From contig NZ_LMQB01000025.1 of assembly GCF_001424045.1 (NCBI RefSeq), positions 75,853 to 139,852 on the forward strand: a stretch of 64,000 bases of DNA, given 5' to 3'. The position numbers and the translations under genes are program-made. Positions 1 through 7,906 of this stretch are shown piece by piece. The notes beneath the pieces were generated by a model. The model searched no databases. It saw only the letters and a list, made by a program, of their open reading frames with translations, and had not been told where the DNA came from. This DNA is from Rhizobium sp. Leaf371. Lineage in GTDB: Bacteria; Pseudomonadota; Alphaproteobacteria; Rhizobiales; Rhizobiaceae. Position 1 is the first letter of the stretch. Each line of letters opens with the position of its first letter.

Positions 1-429
1 ATTTCCGTCTCGCGACGGTCGAGCGCGGAGACGCTGCAGGCCGCCTTGACGCTGCGGTCCGGCAATGTGACCGTCTGGGATCGGACGGGGGACAACCCCT
101 ATCTCGACTTCATGGCCGCTGCCGATGCGTTCCTGATCGCCAAGGACTCGATCACCATGCCTTGTGAAGCGCTCGTGACGGGCAAGCCGGTCTATACGCT
201 CGATCTCACGCACGTGCCCGGGGAGCGGCTTTTAAAGTTCGAGACCTATCATACCGACCTCCGCGAAACCCTGAAGCTGACCAAAGCCTTCGACGGCGAC
301 CTTGCGCCCTATGTCTACGAGCCGCTGAACGAAACAGCGCGTATCGGCACCATCGTTGCGGAAGCGCTGGCCGACCGGCAGCAGAGCGGTCCGCGCGGAG
401 TTACGGTCAGCGTGAAGCGGCAGATCTGA
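1..429 (+). CDS. ELM1-family (DUF1022) glycosyltransferase-like protein, C-terminal part
   Basis: The open frame runs in from the window edge, so only about the last 142 residues are visible; the first in-frame start inside the window (TTG at 46) is internal. The visible part has the family pattern of a GDNPY segment, then an alternating alpha/beta region with ITMPCEA and TGKPVYTLDL. This resembles the donor-binding half of a GT-B fold. Plant ELM1 is linked to mitochondrial fission, but bacterial members usually lie in envelope-glycan loci. That fits here, because the next genes are two glycosyltransferases and an O-acyltransferase. The product is probably cytoplasmic or membrane-associated. 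The substrate is unknown. Confidence 0.75.
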   Translation: MSVSRRSSAETLQAALTLRSGNVTVWDRTGDNPYLDFMAAADAFLIAKDSITMPCEALVTGKPVYTLDLTHVPGERLLKFETYHTDLRETLKLTKAFDGDLAPYVYEPLNETARIGTIVAEALADRQQSGPRGVTVSVKRQI

Positions 430-460
430 GCGCACGCCGTTTCGCCCGGCTCTGGTTTGC

Positions 461-1300
461 CTATTCCCGCCAATGGTCGCCGACCCAAAGCGTCGGCTTG
501 ATGTAGTGACGCAGGTCGCTGAAGACGGAATGTCTGCGTTCTCGGCCGGTGATCACGTTCATGAAATAGGTTGCGGGCGCCGTTGCGACCTGCTTGCCTC
601 CGTATTTTCCTTCCAAGGCATGCTGGGGCAGCAGGCCACGCGGAAAGATGACGACGCGGGCCGACTTCGGCAGCTTGGGCGGCAAGAAATAGTTCAGCGG
701 AAAGGGCCGGCGGCAATCCTGGCGGAAATGCAGAACCCAGCGTCTGGGATAGAATTTAACGCCACCCGGTGCGTTCTTTGTGACGAAGCGCTGCTCGTAC
801 CGATACTTGTCCGCAACCTTTTGTGGATCGGCACGAAATTTCTCCTGGATCGGCACCAGCTTGCCGACGGGAAAACGAAACAGCGACGTTTGACCCAGGC
901 GTTCGAACGGCGTGGTCTGGTTTTTGGCCATGACCACATCGTCCGGTTCGCCGACGGTGAAGAAGTCGTCGAGCGACGAGACGATCACCAGATCGAGATC
1001 CAGAAACAGCACGGTGCCTTTGAGTTTCCCCAGCGTGGCGCCCCAAAGACGCGCCTTCGGCCAGATCCCGCGGGAATTGACCGGCATCACCACATCGAGT
1101 TCGGGAAGATCCTCGCACAAGACCTCCGGCCGGATGCCGTCACGGTTGTCGGTGAAACATGTGAACGTGAAGGGCGGCGTAATATTCCGCTGCACCATGG
1201 CGTAGAGCCTGTTGATGAAGGGAGGGCCGTATTTCGTGCCCCAATTGATGCAGATGATCTGCTTCACGCCACCGCTTGCGTCTAATATTTTCGACATCAT
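461..1300 (-). CDS. GT8-like glycosyltransferase
   Basis: This is a protein of about 279 residues with no signal peptide. A hydrophobic strand followed by FLDLDLVIVSS (DLD near residues 101-103) is the DxD metal and nucleotide-sugar site of GT-A enzymes. The N-terminus (IICINWGTKYGPPF) resembles short bacterial enzymes related to GT8 or capsule synthesis. The start at 1300 has a good ribosome-binding site (AAGGGG) a few bases upstream; a second ATG follows at once at 1297. It converges on the partial ELM1-family gene and is on the same strand as the next glycosyltransferase. The role is probably sugar transfer to lipopolysaccharide core or another surface glycan. Donor and acceptor cannot be read from the sequence. 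Confidence 0.7.
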   Translation of the reverse strand: MMSKILDASGGVKQIICINWGTKYGPPFINRLYAMVQRNITPPFTFTCFTDNRDGIRPEVLCEDLPELDVVMPVNSRGIWPKARLWGATLGKLKGTVLFLDLDLVIVSSLDDFFTVGEPDDVVMAKNQTTPFERLGQTSLFRFPVGKLVPIQEKFRADPQKVADKYRYEQRFVTKNAPGGVKFYPRRWVLHFRQDCRRPFPLNYFLPPKLPKSARVVIFPRGLLPQHALEGKYGGKQVATAPATYFMNVITGRERRHSVFSDLRHYIKPTLWVGDHWRE

Positions 1301-1467
1301 GTTTCGGCCCCTTACGGCGCTCGCCCTTACGGGTCTCAGAGCAGCTCACGCTCCACTCCCTACAACAATTGTACTCTCGCTTTAAGGGGGAAGATGAACG
1401 CACGAGGCATCGGCAGCCAGACCGAGACACGCGGCAAGCCGCAATCGCGGCTGCCGCGTGGGGCCGA

Positions 1468-2151
1468 TCAGCGCTGCTGGACGTGGAGCATGCGCTCGCG
1501 CGTGGCGAACCACTCTTCCGAATAGTCGTCATTCTTGTATTCTTCGAAATACGGGCCACCGTCCGTGAAATGCACGAGGGATGCATCCTCACTGCGCTCG
1601 TATTCATTGACCAACCAGTTCCAGGCTGGCGGCAATTCGCCGATAAGCTCTTCCGATTCCAGCCATTTGAACTGGTGAAGCTCCAGACCCGTTGCCGTGT
1701 TGACGTAGTCAAGGTCGAGCTTGCGGCACTTGGCGTTGTTGAACAGGATCACGCTCGACCAGTTCTTCTTCTCGTACTTCGTCTGGACCTGACCGAGGAA
1801 CTTCGTTTCGACCTTCGGAACATAGTTGTGCTTGACGCACATGGCTGCGTAACGATCTTCTTTCACCTCCCACAGCTTGGCGATGTCGGTGCGCATGAGC
1901 ATGTCGCAATCGGCAAAGAGCGACCAGCCTTCGTAATTGCTTAGGTAAGGCACGAGGAAGCGCGAGAAAGAAAATTCCGTCGACTGCAGCGCATTGCGCT
2001 CGCGTGTGAAGATGTTGCTGACATTGCTCAGCACGATCGGCGTAAATTTGACGGGGATGGAGCTCTTCTCAAGAATGCTCTGGCAAAGAACGTGATACGC
2101 GGCGACTTCCTTGGTATCGAAACCGATGAAGACATTGGCAATTTCGGTCAT
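1468..2151 (-). CDS. GT8-like glycosyltransferase with a DCD motif
   Basis: This encodes about 227 residues. It begins with a GT-A-like strand (VFIGFDTKEVAAYHV) and has a DCD motif at about residues 81-83 within SLFADCDMLMRTD. The open frame extends further upstream, but I chose the ATG at 2151 because GAGAGAG sits just upstream and the protein similarity pattern begins there. The pattern (FDTKE, SRFLVP, a late HFTDGGPYF motif) matches small bacterial glycosyltransferases in surface-polysaccharide loci. It shares strand and probably transcription with the genes at 2370 and 461. The sugar specificity is unknown. Confidence 0.7.
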   Translation of the reverse strand: MTEIANVFIGFDTKEVAAYHVLCQSILEKSSIPVKFTPIVLSNVSNIFTRERNALQSTEFSFSRFLVPYLSNYEGWSLFADCDMLMRTDIAKLWEVKEDRYAAMCVKHNYVPKVETKFLGQVQTKYEKKNWSSVILFNNAKCRKLDLDYVNTATGLELHQFKWLESEELIGELPPAWNWLVNEYERSEDASLVHFTDGGPYFEEYKNDDYSEEWFATRERMLHVQQR

Positions 2152-2369
2152 ATCTCTCTCATTCCTCAGGTGCGTTTCCCATCGCTGCGGGGCGCGTCGT
2201 CTGGTCGATGCCGGCGGGTCCCATGGCGCAATCTCATGCAGGCCGCTCGTCCCCTTGAGGAATCCGCCGCGCGACATGGTTCGTCGTGGCTATCTTTATC
2301 GGATATCAGCGGTTTTCGTAAGCTGCAACCCTATGAAGGATCACGACAGCGCAACGGTCCGGCACGGTT

Positions 2370-3071
2370 TCAGGCTTCGCGATCGGTCATGGACGCGTCT
2401 CGAATGTCTTCGAGGCGCGAAACGTGGCGGATGCCGATGGACGCAGACAAACCCTCTTCCGTCGTGAAGACATCGGGGCGCTCCCGGAGTTTCGACAGGA
2501 CATACGCGTCTTCGGCAATCTGGCGCCGCGTGTTGCCATTCTCGTTGTAGGAGTGGCCCATGACGGTGAGCGAGAAGCCCGCCAGCGTGACGGAAGGCAC
2601 GCCCATGAAGAGCGCGTAGCAAAGGGCCGCGACGCCATTCGTGACGTGGCCGGTTTCGCCGATGTCCTTTGGCATGCCGCCGCACATGTGCTCGACGATC
2701 GCCTCACGCTCCTCCTTGGTGGCACGCATGAGGCTTCGGTAGCGAACACTGGGTTTCATGAGTAACTTCAGGTGCATGACCCAGAGCGGACGGGTATGGA
2801 GCCATAGAAGGCCGCGCGTGCGAACATCGGGATGTTCCTCCCAGGACTTCTTGCGCTTTCGAAACGTCAGGTCCGCCGCGGGGAGCCCGAGCATGTTGGC
2901 CGTCTTGCCGGCATTGTTCACGTCCATTCGGGCGCAGTGCGCGACGATGTCAGACGGCAGCGTCGGGTTGGGTGCGGACCCCAGCACGAGCCATGGCCGA
3001 TCGAGAATCTCGAGCTTCGCAAGCCACCGGCGGTGGGTCTCTCTCAATGCCTGCAACTCTTGCTTCTTCAT
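2370..3071 (-). CDS. sialyltransferase/DUF115-like protein of a surface-glycan cluster
   Basis: This encodes about 233 residues from the ATG at 3071, which has GGCGAG just upstream; an in-frame GTG at 3113 would add 14 residues. A nucleotide-binding-like opening (LVLGSAPNPTLP) is followed by VNNAGKTAN. Further on, GHVTNGVAALCYALFMGV is followed by a short strand, AGF and GHSYN. This order resembles the GT42 (CstI/CstII) and DUF115 fold, where an N-terminal GNGPS-type loop pairs with a TSGVYM-type helix. No signal peptide or membrane segment is visible. Its place beside two glycosyltransferases and an acyltransferase suggests surface-glycan work. The family call is an inference from motif order, not a firm identification. 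Confidence 0.45.
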   Translation of the reverse strand: MKKQELQALRETHRRWLAKLEILDRPWLVLGSAPNPTLPSDIVAHCARMDVNNAGKTANMLGLPAADLTFRKRKKSWEEHPDVRTRGLLWLHTRPLWVMHLKLLMKPSVRYRSLMRATKEEREAIVEHMCGGMPKDIGETGHVTNGVAALCYALFMGVPSVTLAGFSLTVMGHSYNENGNTRRQIAEDAYVLSKLRERPDVFTTEEGLSASIGIRHVSRLEDIRDASMTDREA

Positions 3072-3351
3072 CTCGCCGTCCCGGGAAGCGGTGAACCGTC
3101 CGACGGGCACCACGATAAAGTCTCATTTTACGGCTTTTCCCTCTGCGGGCGTCGGCCGGATCTGTCGTGAGTAACGCACAGATAGGACCGATATGCCCCG
3201 GACAGGTCAGGATGTCATGCCGTTTTTGTAAGCGAGTAGCGACAACAGGGCGTCCGAGAGCTAATCGAAGGACTGCGGTCTCAGCGAGAACCGCTTTTTT
3301 ACTTTCTTCTGCACAAGACGACGTACAGAGTCTGGGATAGGGAATCAGCCC

Positions 3352-5445
3352 ATGGCCGCTTCGGCTGGATCGAAACATGTCATAGGCGCGAAGCATATCG
3401 ATTATCGCCCCGACCTCGATGGTTTGCGTGCGCTTGCCATTCTGCCGGTTCTTCTTTTCCATGCCGATGTCGCGCTGTTCCGCGGTGGCTTCGTCGGGGT
3501 CGATGTGTTCTTCGTCCTCTCGGGCTACTTCATGGCGAAGATCATCCTGTCGGATCTCGAGGCGGGAACATTCTCCTTTCCAGCCTTCTATATCCGCCGA
3601 ATCCGGCGGATCATTCCCGCGCTGTTCGCGATGATGGCAATCACGGCCGTCTTTGCCTGGTTCCGTCTGATGCCGCAGGAGTTCCGCTATTTCGGCGACA
3701 GCGTGCGAGCCGCCGCACTGTTCTCGGCCAATGTTCTCTTCCGCCAGGAAAGTGGCTATTTCGACATTTCGGCCGAAATGAAGCCGCTGCTGCACACATG
3801 GTCCCTGTCCATGGAGGAGCAGTTCTACATCCTGTTTCCGATCTCGCTGTTCCTCGCCTTCACCTTCGCCCGGCGGTTCATCCTGCACATCACGGGTGGT
3901 CTCATCCTGATCTCGTTCGGTGCCTGCCTTTGGGCGACGAGCCATTCCCCGGAAAAGGCGTTCTTCCTTCTGCATTTCCGCGTCTGGGAATTGTTGATCG
4001 GTGCACTGGTCGCCTTCGCACCACGGCCGAACTACAGCGAGCGGGTGGCGGCTCTCCTCAGCACCGTGGGCCTTTCGGCGATCCTGGCCGCGATCTTCCT
4101 CTATTCCTCCGCGACGCCTTTTCCCGGGCCTTTTGCTGCTGTTCCGGTGCTGGGCGCAGCCCTCGTGATCCATGCCCGGTCAACGCGCTGGTTTCCCGCC
4201 CGCTTCCTCACCCATGGCGCGTCTCTCTTCATCGGCCGCATCTCCTATTCGCTCTATCTCTGGCACTGGCCGATCATCGTGTTTTATCGCTACGAGACCG
4301 GCCACCACCTGACACTCACCGACAGTCTGATGGTCGTCGTCCTGTCCTTCATTTGTGCAACGCTGTCGTGGCGGTTCATCGAGCAGCCTGCCCGCACCGC
4401 CGCAGTCTTCCGGTCGCGCGGTCTCGTCCTGTCGCTGCTGGGAACGACAATGGCCGCGGCCGCGACGTTCGGCTTCGTCGTGACACGGTATGAGGGTATT
4501 CCTGAGCGCCTGCCTGCTGATGTCTATTCGATCTATTCTGCGACTTATGACCAGAGCCCCTTCTTTGCACCGAACTGCTTCACCGATACCGATGGTCAGG
4601 GATTGCAGACGCAAGCCATCCGGGACGGTGCTGTCTGCCCGATGGGCGCTGCCGCGACAGGGGCGCCGCGCTTCATTGTCTGGGGGGACTCTCATGCGGC
4701 GGCAATAGCGCCGGCCATCGATGCAGCCGCGCGCAAGGCAGGCATCTCCGGTCTTTTCGTTGCGCGGGCCTCCTGTCCGCCTCTCCCTGACGCTGTCTTC
4801 GGGCCAGAGCGCGTCGTCAATCGCTGCCGTGAGACCTTGGCGGCGACTTTCGGCCTGATCGAGCAGAAAAAGATCCCCTATGTCTTCATGGTCGGTTACT
4901 GGCCGAAATATGTTCACCGTACCGAACTGCCCGGGGAAGGCGTCTTCTTCAACACATCCGAACCGCTGTCTCTACCTGACTGGTCGGCGCCGGTTCGCGA
5001 CAGCCTGAAGGCGACCATCGATGCGTTTGCGCAGCAGGGCACGCGAGCGATCCTTGTTCAGGATGTACCCGAAATGGGCGTGAAGGTGCCGGAAGCGCTG
5101 GCGCGTGCGAAAATGACCGACGAAAATGTCGATTTCAGCCTGCCCCTCAGCTACACGCTGCAGCGGCAGAGGCTGGCGCGCGACATGCTGTTCGGGCTTG
5201 CGCGGGAAACGGGATCTTCGATTGTCGATCCTTTCGCGTTGCTCTGCGACGCGACGCGATGCCATCCGGTTGCCAATGGCGGCATCCTCTATCGCGACAG
5301 CGATCATCTCTCCCTGACCGGCGCGAGATTCCTGTCGCCACTCTTCGACGAGACGATGGCGATGATCGCCAAACCGCCGGGCGAGACATCTCAGCCTTCG
5401 GGGGATCGCTGGAGCATGGCGGTGCCGGAGACGCAGCGCCGATGA
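3352..5445 (+). CDS. OafA/YrhL-type acyltransferase with C-terminal SGNH domain
   Basis: This is a membrane protein of 697 residues. The N-terminal acyltransferase-3 domain opens with RPDLDGLRALAILPV and a conserved His near residue 37, then about ten hydrophobic helices including the SLSMEEQFY motif and YLWHWP. After about residue 380 comes a periplasmic SGNH hydrolase-type domain with WGDSHA (Ser near 447) and a late DSDH motif (residues 649-652), which complete the catalytic Ser-Asp-His set. Such fusions move acyl groups, usually acetyl, across the inner membrane onto lipopolysaccharide, exopolysaccharide or peptidoglycan. It diverges from the surface-glycan genes to its left across about 280 bp, so a shared regulatory region is plausible. 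Confidence 0.9.
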   Translation: MAASAGSKHVIGAKHIDYRPDLDGLRALAILPVLLFHADVALFRGGFVGVDVFFVLSGYFMAKIILSDLEAGTFSFPAFYIRRIRRIIPALFAMMAITAVFAWFRLMPQEFRYFGDSVRAAALFSANVLFRQESGYFDISAEMKPLLHTWSLSMEEQFYILFPISLFLAFTFARRFILHITGGLILISFGACLWATSHSPEKAFFLLHFRVWELLIGALVAFAPRPNYSERVAALLSTVGLSAILAAIFLYSSATPFPGPFAAVPVLGAALVIHARSTRWFPARFLTHGASLFIGRISYSLYLWHWPIIVFYRYETGHHLTLTDSLMVVVLSFICATLSWRFIEQPARTAAVFRSRGLVLSLLGTTMAAAATFGFVVTRYEGIPERLPADVYSIYSATYDQSPFFAPNCFTDTDGQGLQTQAIRDGAVCPMGAAATGAPRFIVWGDSHAAAIAPAIDAAARKAGISGLFVARASCPPLPDAVFGPERVVNRCRETLAATFGLIEQKKIPYVFMVGYWPKYVHRTELPGEGVFFNTSEPLSLPDWSAPVRDSLKATIDAFAQQGTRAILVQDVPEMGVKVPEALARAKMTDENVDFSLPLSYTLQRQRLARDMLFGLARETGSSIVDPFALLCDATRCHPVANGGILYRDSDHLSLTGARFLSPLFDETMAMIAKPPGETSQPSGDRWSMAVPETQRR

Positions 5446-5499
5446 AGATAGAAGCGTTTTACAAGCCGGTTCGCCGGCAGACCCTGGAGGATCTGCCGA

Positions 5500-6888
5500 T
5501 CAGGCGACGGCGCTGAGCCGCGATGCCTGAGTCTGGCCCGGGGCAGTCTGCGCCGCGCCCGCGTCGTCGCGATGCGCGGCATTCAGGCAGCGGGCGACCA
5601 GGTCGTGATGGATCCAGCGCACGGGACCGGCGGGCGCTGAGGTTGCGCCGAAGATGAGCCGGCCGGTTGCCTCCACCACCAGCGTACTCAGGAGATCGCT
5701 GATCAATTCCTTGCCGTCGCGGTGCATGGCGGTGATGTCGTTGGAGGTACCGATCGTCAGATCCGCCTGGGCCTGGCTGTTGGGCATCGGCCAGGCGCTG
5801 AAATCATAGAACGGCACCATGACGGCGCTCGCCTGCAGATCCTTGATCCGGCTTAGCACATCGGTCACCGAGTGGCCGTCGGCCAGCAGAGCTTCGCAGG
5901 CCTGCCACTGTCCGTCCGCCCAACGGCCGCCATTCTCACGCTTCAAGGCCAGCAGAAGCGGGATCAGGGGAAGCTCGATGCCGGTGAAGACGTCGGAAGA
6001 ATTGGTGCGGATTTCAGGGCAGTTGTAGACGGTCGCCGTCACGCCGGCGTCCCACGCTTCCGATGCGATGGCCTCAAGCCGCATCTTGGCGTAGCCCTGC
6101 GTATAGTTCGTGTAGGTCTGCCAGCGATACGCGTCGCCGATGAGAATGCCGGTCCCGTGATAGCCGTAGGCGGTATAGCGCACGGAACTGCCCGAGGCTT
6201 CCACCCGCGTGCGGATCGCGGCGCTTGCATCGATCAGATGACGGAAGGTGTTGGCCGAGACTTCATCGAAGTTCTGGAGGATCAGCTTGCCCATGTCGCT
6301 GTCGAGCAGGGTCTGCGACGACATGTGGCGGGCGCCGGTACCCTTGTAGATCCTGTTGGCGACGACGAGCAGGACCTTGGCCTTCGGAATGCCGCCAGCC
6401 ATCGTGTGCGCGAAGAAGACGTTGCGCCCCTCCGGAATCATGCCGTCGAGAACTGCCATGACCTGCGCCAGCGCCGTCTCGAACCGGTTCGTCGCAATCG
6501 CCTTGCAAGTCTCGATATGATCCCAGTCGATCTTTGCGTCCTGCCACGTCTGAAGCGTGAGGTCCGCCAGAAGATCTGTCGGTGTCGGGCCACCCTCCGG
6601 GCCGTCGAGATCGAAGCCGGCCATCAGCGGCACGTTGATGATCGTGCCGCCCAGCCGCGCCTCGGCCGCCGAAAGCTCGTCTGGGGTGAGCGGACGCAGC
6701 GCATTGTTTTCATCGCGACGGCCAACCGTGATGCCGACGATCTGCATACCGACCTTGCGGGCCTGATCGAGAAGGCCTGTCGCATATCCGCGGCCGAACA
6801 ACTCGCCGAAGAGAACGAAGATGTCGCCCTTCCGAAACAGCGTGTTGCCGGCGATGCTTTCCAGTGCGATCGGGTTTTCCATGGTCAT
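5500..6888 (-). CDS. FabMG-like enoyl-ACP reductase family protein
   Basis: This encodes about 462 residues from the ATG at 6888; a second ATG at 6882 and a longer in-frame extension are possible. The N-terminus has a Rossmann-like segment (GELFGRGYATGLLDQARKVG, then VGITVGRRDE). Later conserved-looking parts include FFAHTMAGGIPKAK and YTAYGYHGTG. I recall this protein type as the FabMG-like enoyl-ACP reductase family, named after a triclosan-tolerant metagenomic enzyme. The likely reaction is NAD(P)H-dependent reduction of trans-2-enoyl-ACP in fatty-acid synthesis, or a related oxidoreductase step. No other fatty-acid gene is nearby, so context does not help. The Ala-rich C-terminal tail looks variable. 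Confidence 0.5.
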   Translation of the reverse strand: MTMENPIALESIAGNTLFRKGDIFVLFGELFGRGYATGLLDQARKVGMQIVGITVGRRDENNALRPLTPDELSAAEARLGGTIINVPLMAGFDLDGPEGGPTPTDLLADLTLQTWQDAKIDWDHIETCKAIATNRFETALAQVMAVLDGMIPEGRNVFFAHTMAGGIPKAKVLLVVANRIYKGTGARHMSSQTLLDSDMGKLILQNFDEVSANTFRHLIDASAAIRTRVEASGSSVRYTAYGYHGTGILIGDAYRWQTYTNYTQGYAKMRLEAIASEAWDAGVTATVYNCPEIRTNSSDVFTGIELPLIPLLLALKRENGGRWADGQWQACEALLADGHSVTDVLSRIKDLQASAVMVPFYDFSAWPMPNSQAQADLTIGTSNDITAMHRDGKELISDLLSTLVVEATGRLIFGATSAPAGPVRWIHHDLVARCLNAAHRDDAGAAQTAPGQTQASRLSAVA

Positions 6889-7396
6889 GTCTTCAGGTCG
6901 TGGGTCGTTGCGCGCAGGTCGCAACAGTCGTTGATCATCACATGAACGGAGTTCGCCGCAATGGAAAGTCATTTAACGTGACGGATTATATCGAAACGTG
7001 AACCGCATGCGGCATTGACGATGGCGATCGTCGCGCGCGTCAGCGTCTTCGGTCTGCCGAAAGTGCGGGATCAACCGAGAGTGGGCTGCGAACGAGCCGG
7101 CGGCACCCTTTGGCACCCGAGAGTGCCGCCAGGTGCAGCAGGCATCTTCAAAAGCCGGTGTGCACGGTATGATGGTAATGACCGTGTTTTGGCGACTCCT
7201 ATATTTCGGGTCCGTATATCGGAAGCGCATGAGATAGATCTTACGCCCAACGGAGGATTGCTATAGGCGAAATTAGGCCGTTATTTTCGAATATACATGT
7301 TTTAAGAAGAACGGATATACAGAATTTAGACTTGTAGATTATTGAATTTTTCTTCCGGAGGCCAATCTCATTCTTTTCACGACGATGGAGGGCGAT
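6889..7396. other. intergenic region with an inverted repeat
   Basis: About 500 bp lie between the divergent FabMG-like gene and the small gene at 7397. Open frames here have no plausible protein pattern. The part nearest the small gene (about 7260-7380) is clearly AT-rich and probably carries its promoter. An 8-bp inverted repeat, GGCGGCAC at 7099-7106 and GTGCCGCC at 7123-7130, encloses a second copy of GGCACCC. It could be an operator or a structured RNA segment. No RNA family was recognised. Confidence 0.4.
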
Positions 7397-7594
7397 ATGG
7401 AAGACATCGCAAAGAAGCGTCGCACGCGCGGGCAAGGTGCGCTGGGCGACATTACGGCAACCAAGCAGACCGTCATGGAAATGCAGCGTCGCCAGGAGGA
7501 CGAGCGTCGGCAAAAGACCGAGCGGCTGCGGGCCCAGCGGCTTGCCAAAGATACCGGCAGCAAGAGTCACGAAACGGCAAGCGGTCCAGCATGA
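7397..7594 (+). CDS. small basic hypothetical protein
   Basis: This is a highly charged helical peptide of about 65 residues, rich in Arg, Lys, Glu and Gln, with no membrane segment. The ATG at 7397 is preceded by GGAGGG four bases upstream, so it is preferred over the in-frame ATG at 7385, which overlaps that Shine-Dalgarno sequence. The Ala-Leu-Gly-Asp and Glu-Met-Gln-Arg-Arg segments look like a conserved rhizobial small protein, but I cannot name a function. Its stop codon overlaps the next start by 4 bp (ATGA), so the two genes are probably translationally coupled. Confidence 0.6.
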   Translation: MEDIAKKRRTRGQGALGDITATKQTVMEMQRRQEDERRQKTERLRAQRLAKDTGSKSHETASGPA

Positions 7595-7833
7595 GAATTC
7601 GATTCTTTACCGACGAGGGCGGTCGGATCGACGAGAGTGGCGGCGTTTCGCTTCCTGACCAGGCGACCGCGGAACAGGAGGCGCTCGGCGCTCTTTGCGA
7701 CTGGCTGAGGGACCTGCAGCCGACGGCGCTTCCGGCGACGACAGCTGTGATTGGCGAGCGGGCCGATGGGACTTTGCTCTTCCGGGTGCAACTTGATGTC
7801 GACATCGAACGTTTTGATAGTGATGGATCATGA
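7591..7833 (+). CDS. DUF6894-like small protein
   Basis: This encodes 80 residues, starting inside the stop codon of the previous gene (ATGA at 7591-7594). The sequence begins MRIRFFTDEGGRID and continues with LPDQATAEQEA, the usual layout of DUF6894 proteins: an N-terminal beta-hairpin ending in a DxxG-like turn, then a helix starting near LPD. The C-terminus forms another strand pair (LLFRVQLDVDIE). No function is known for this family. The overlap suggests co-production with the basic peptide at 7397. Confidence 0.6.
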   Translation: MRIRFFTDEGGRIDESGGVSLPDQATAEQEALGALCDWLRDLQPTALPATTAVIGERADGTLLFRVQLDVDIERFDSDGS

Positions 7834-7906
7834 TCAGCGTTTCACGCCCGCCCGCGCCGCACCTCGGCGCAGACCTGCCTCCTCTTTAGCGGCGAGAGGT
7901 TCTGTG

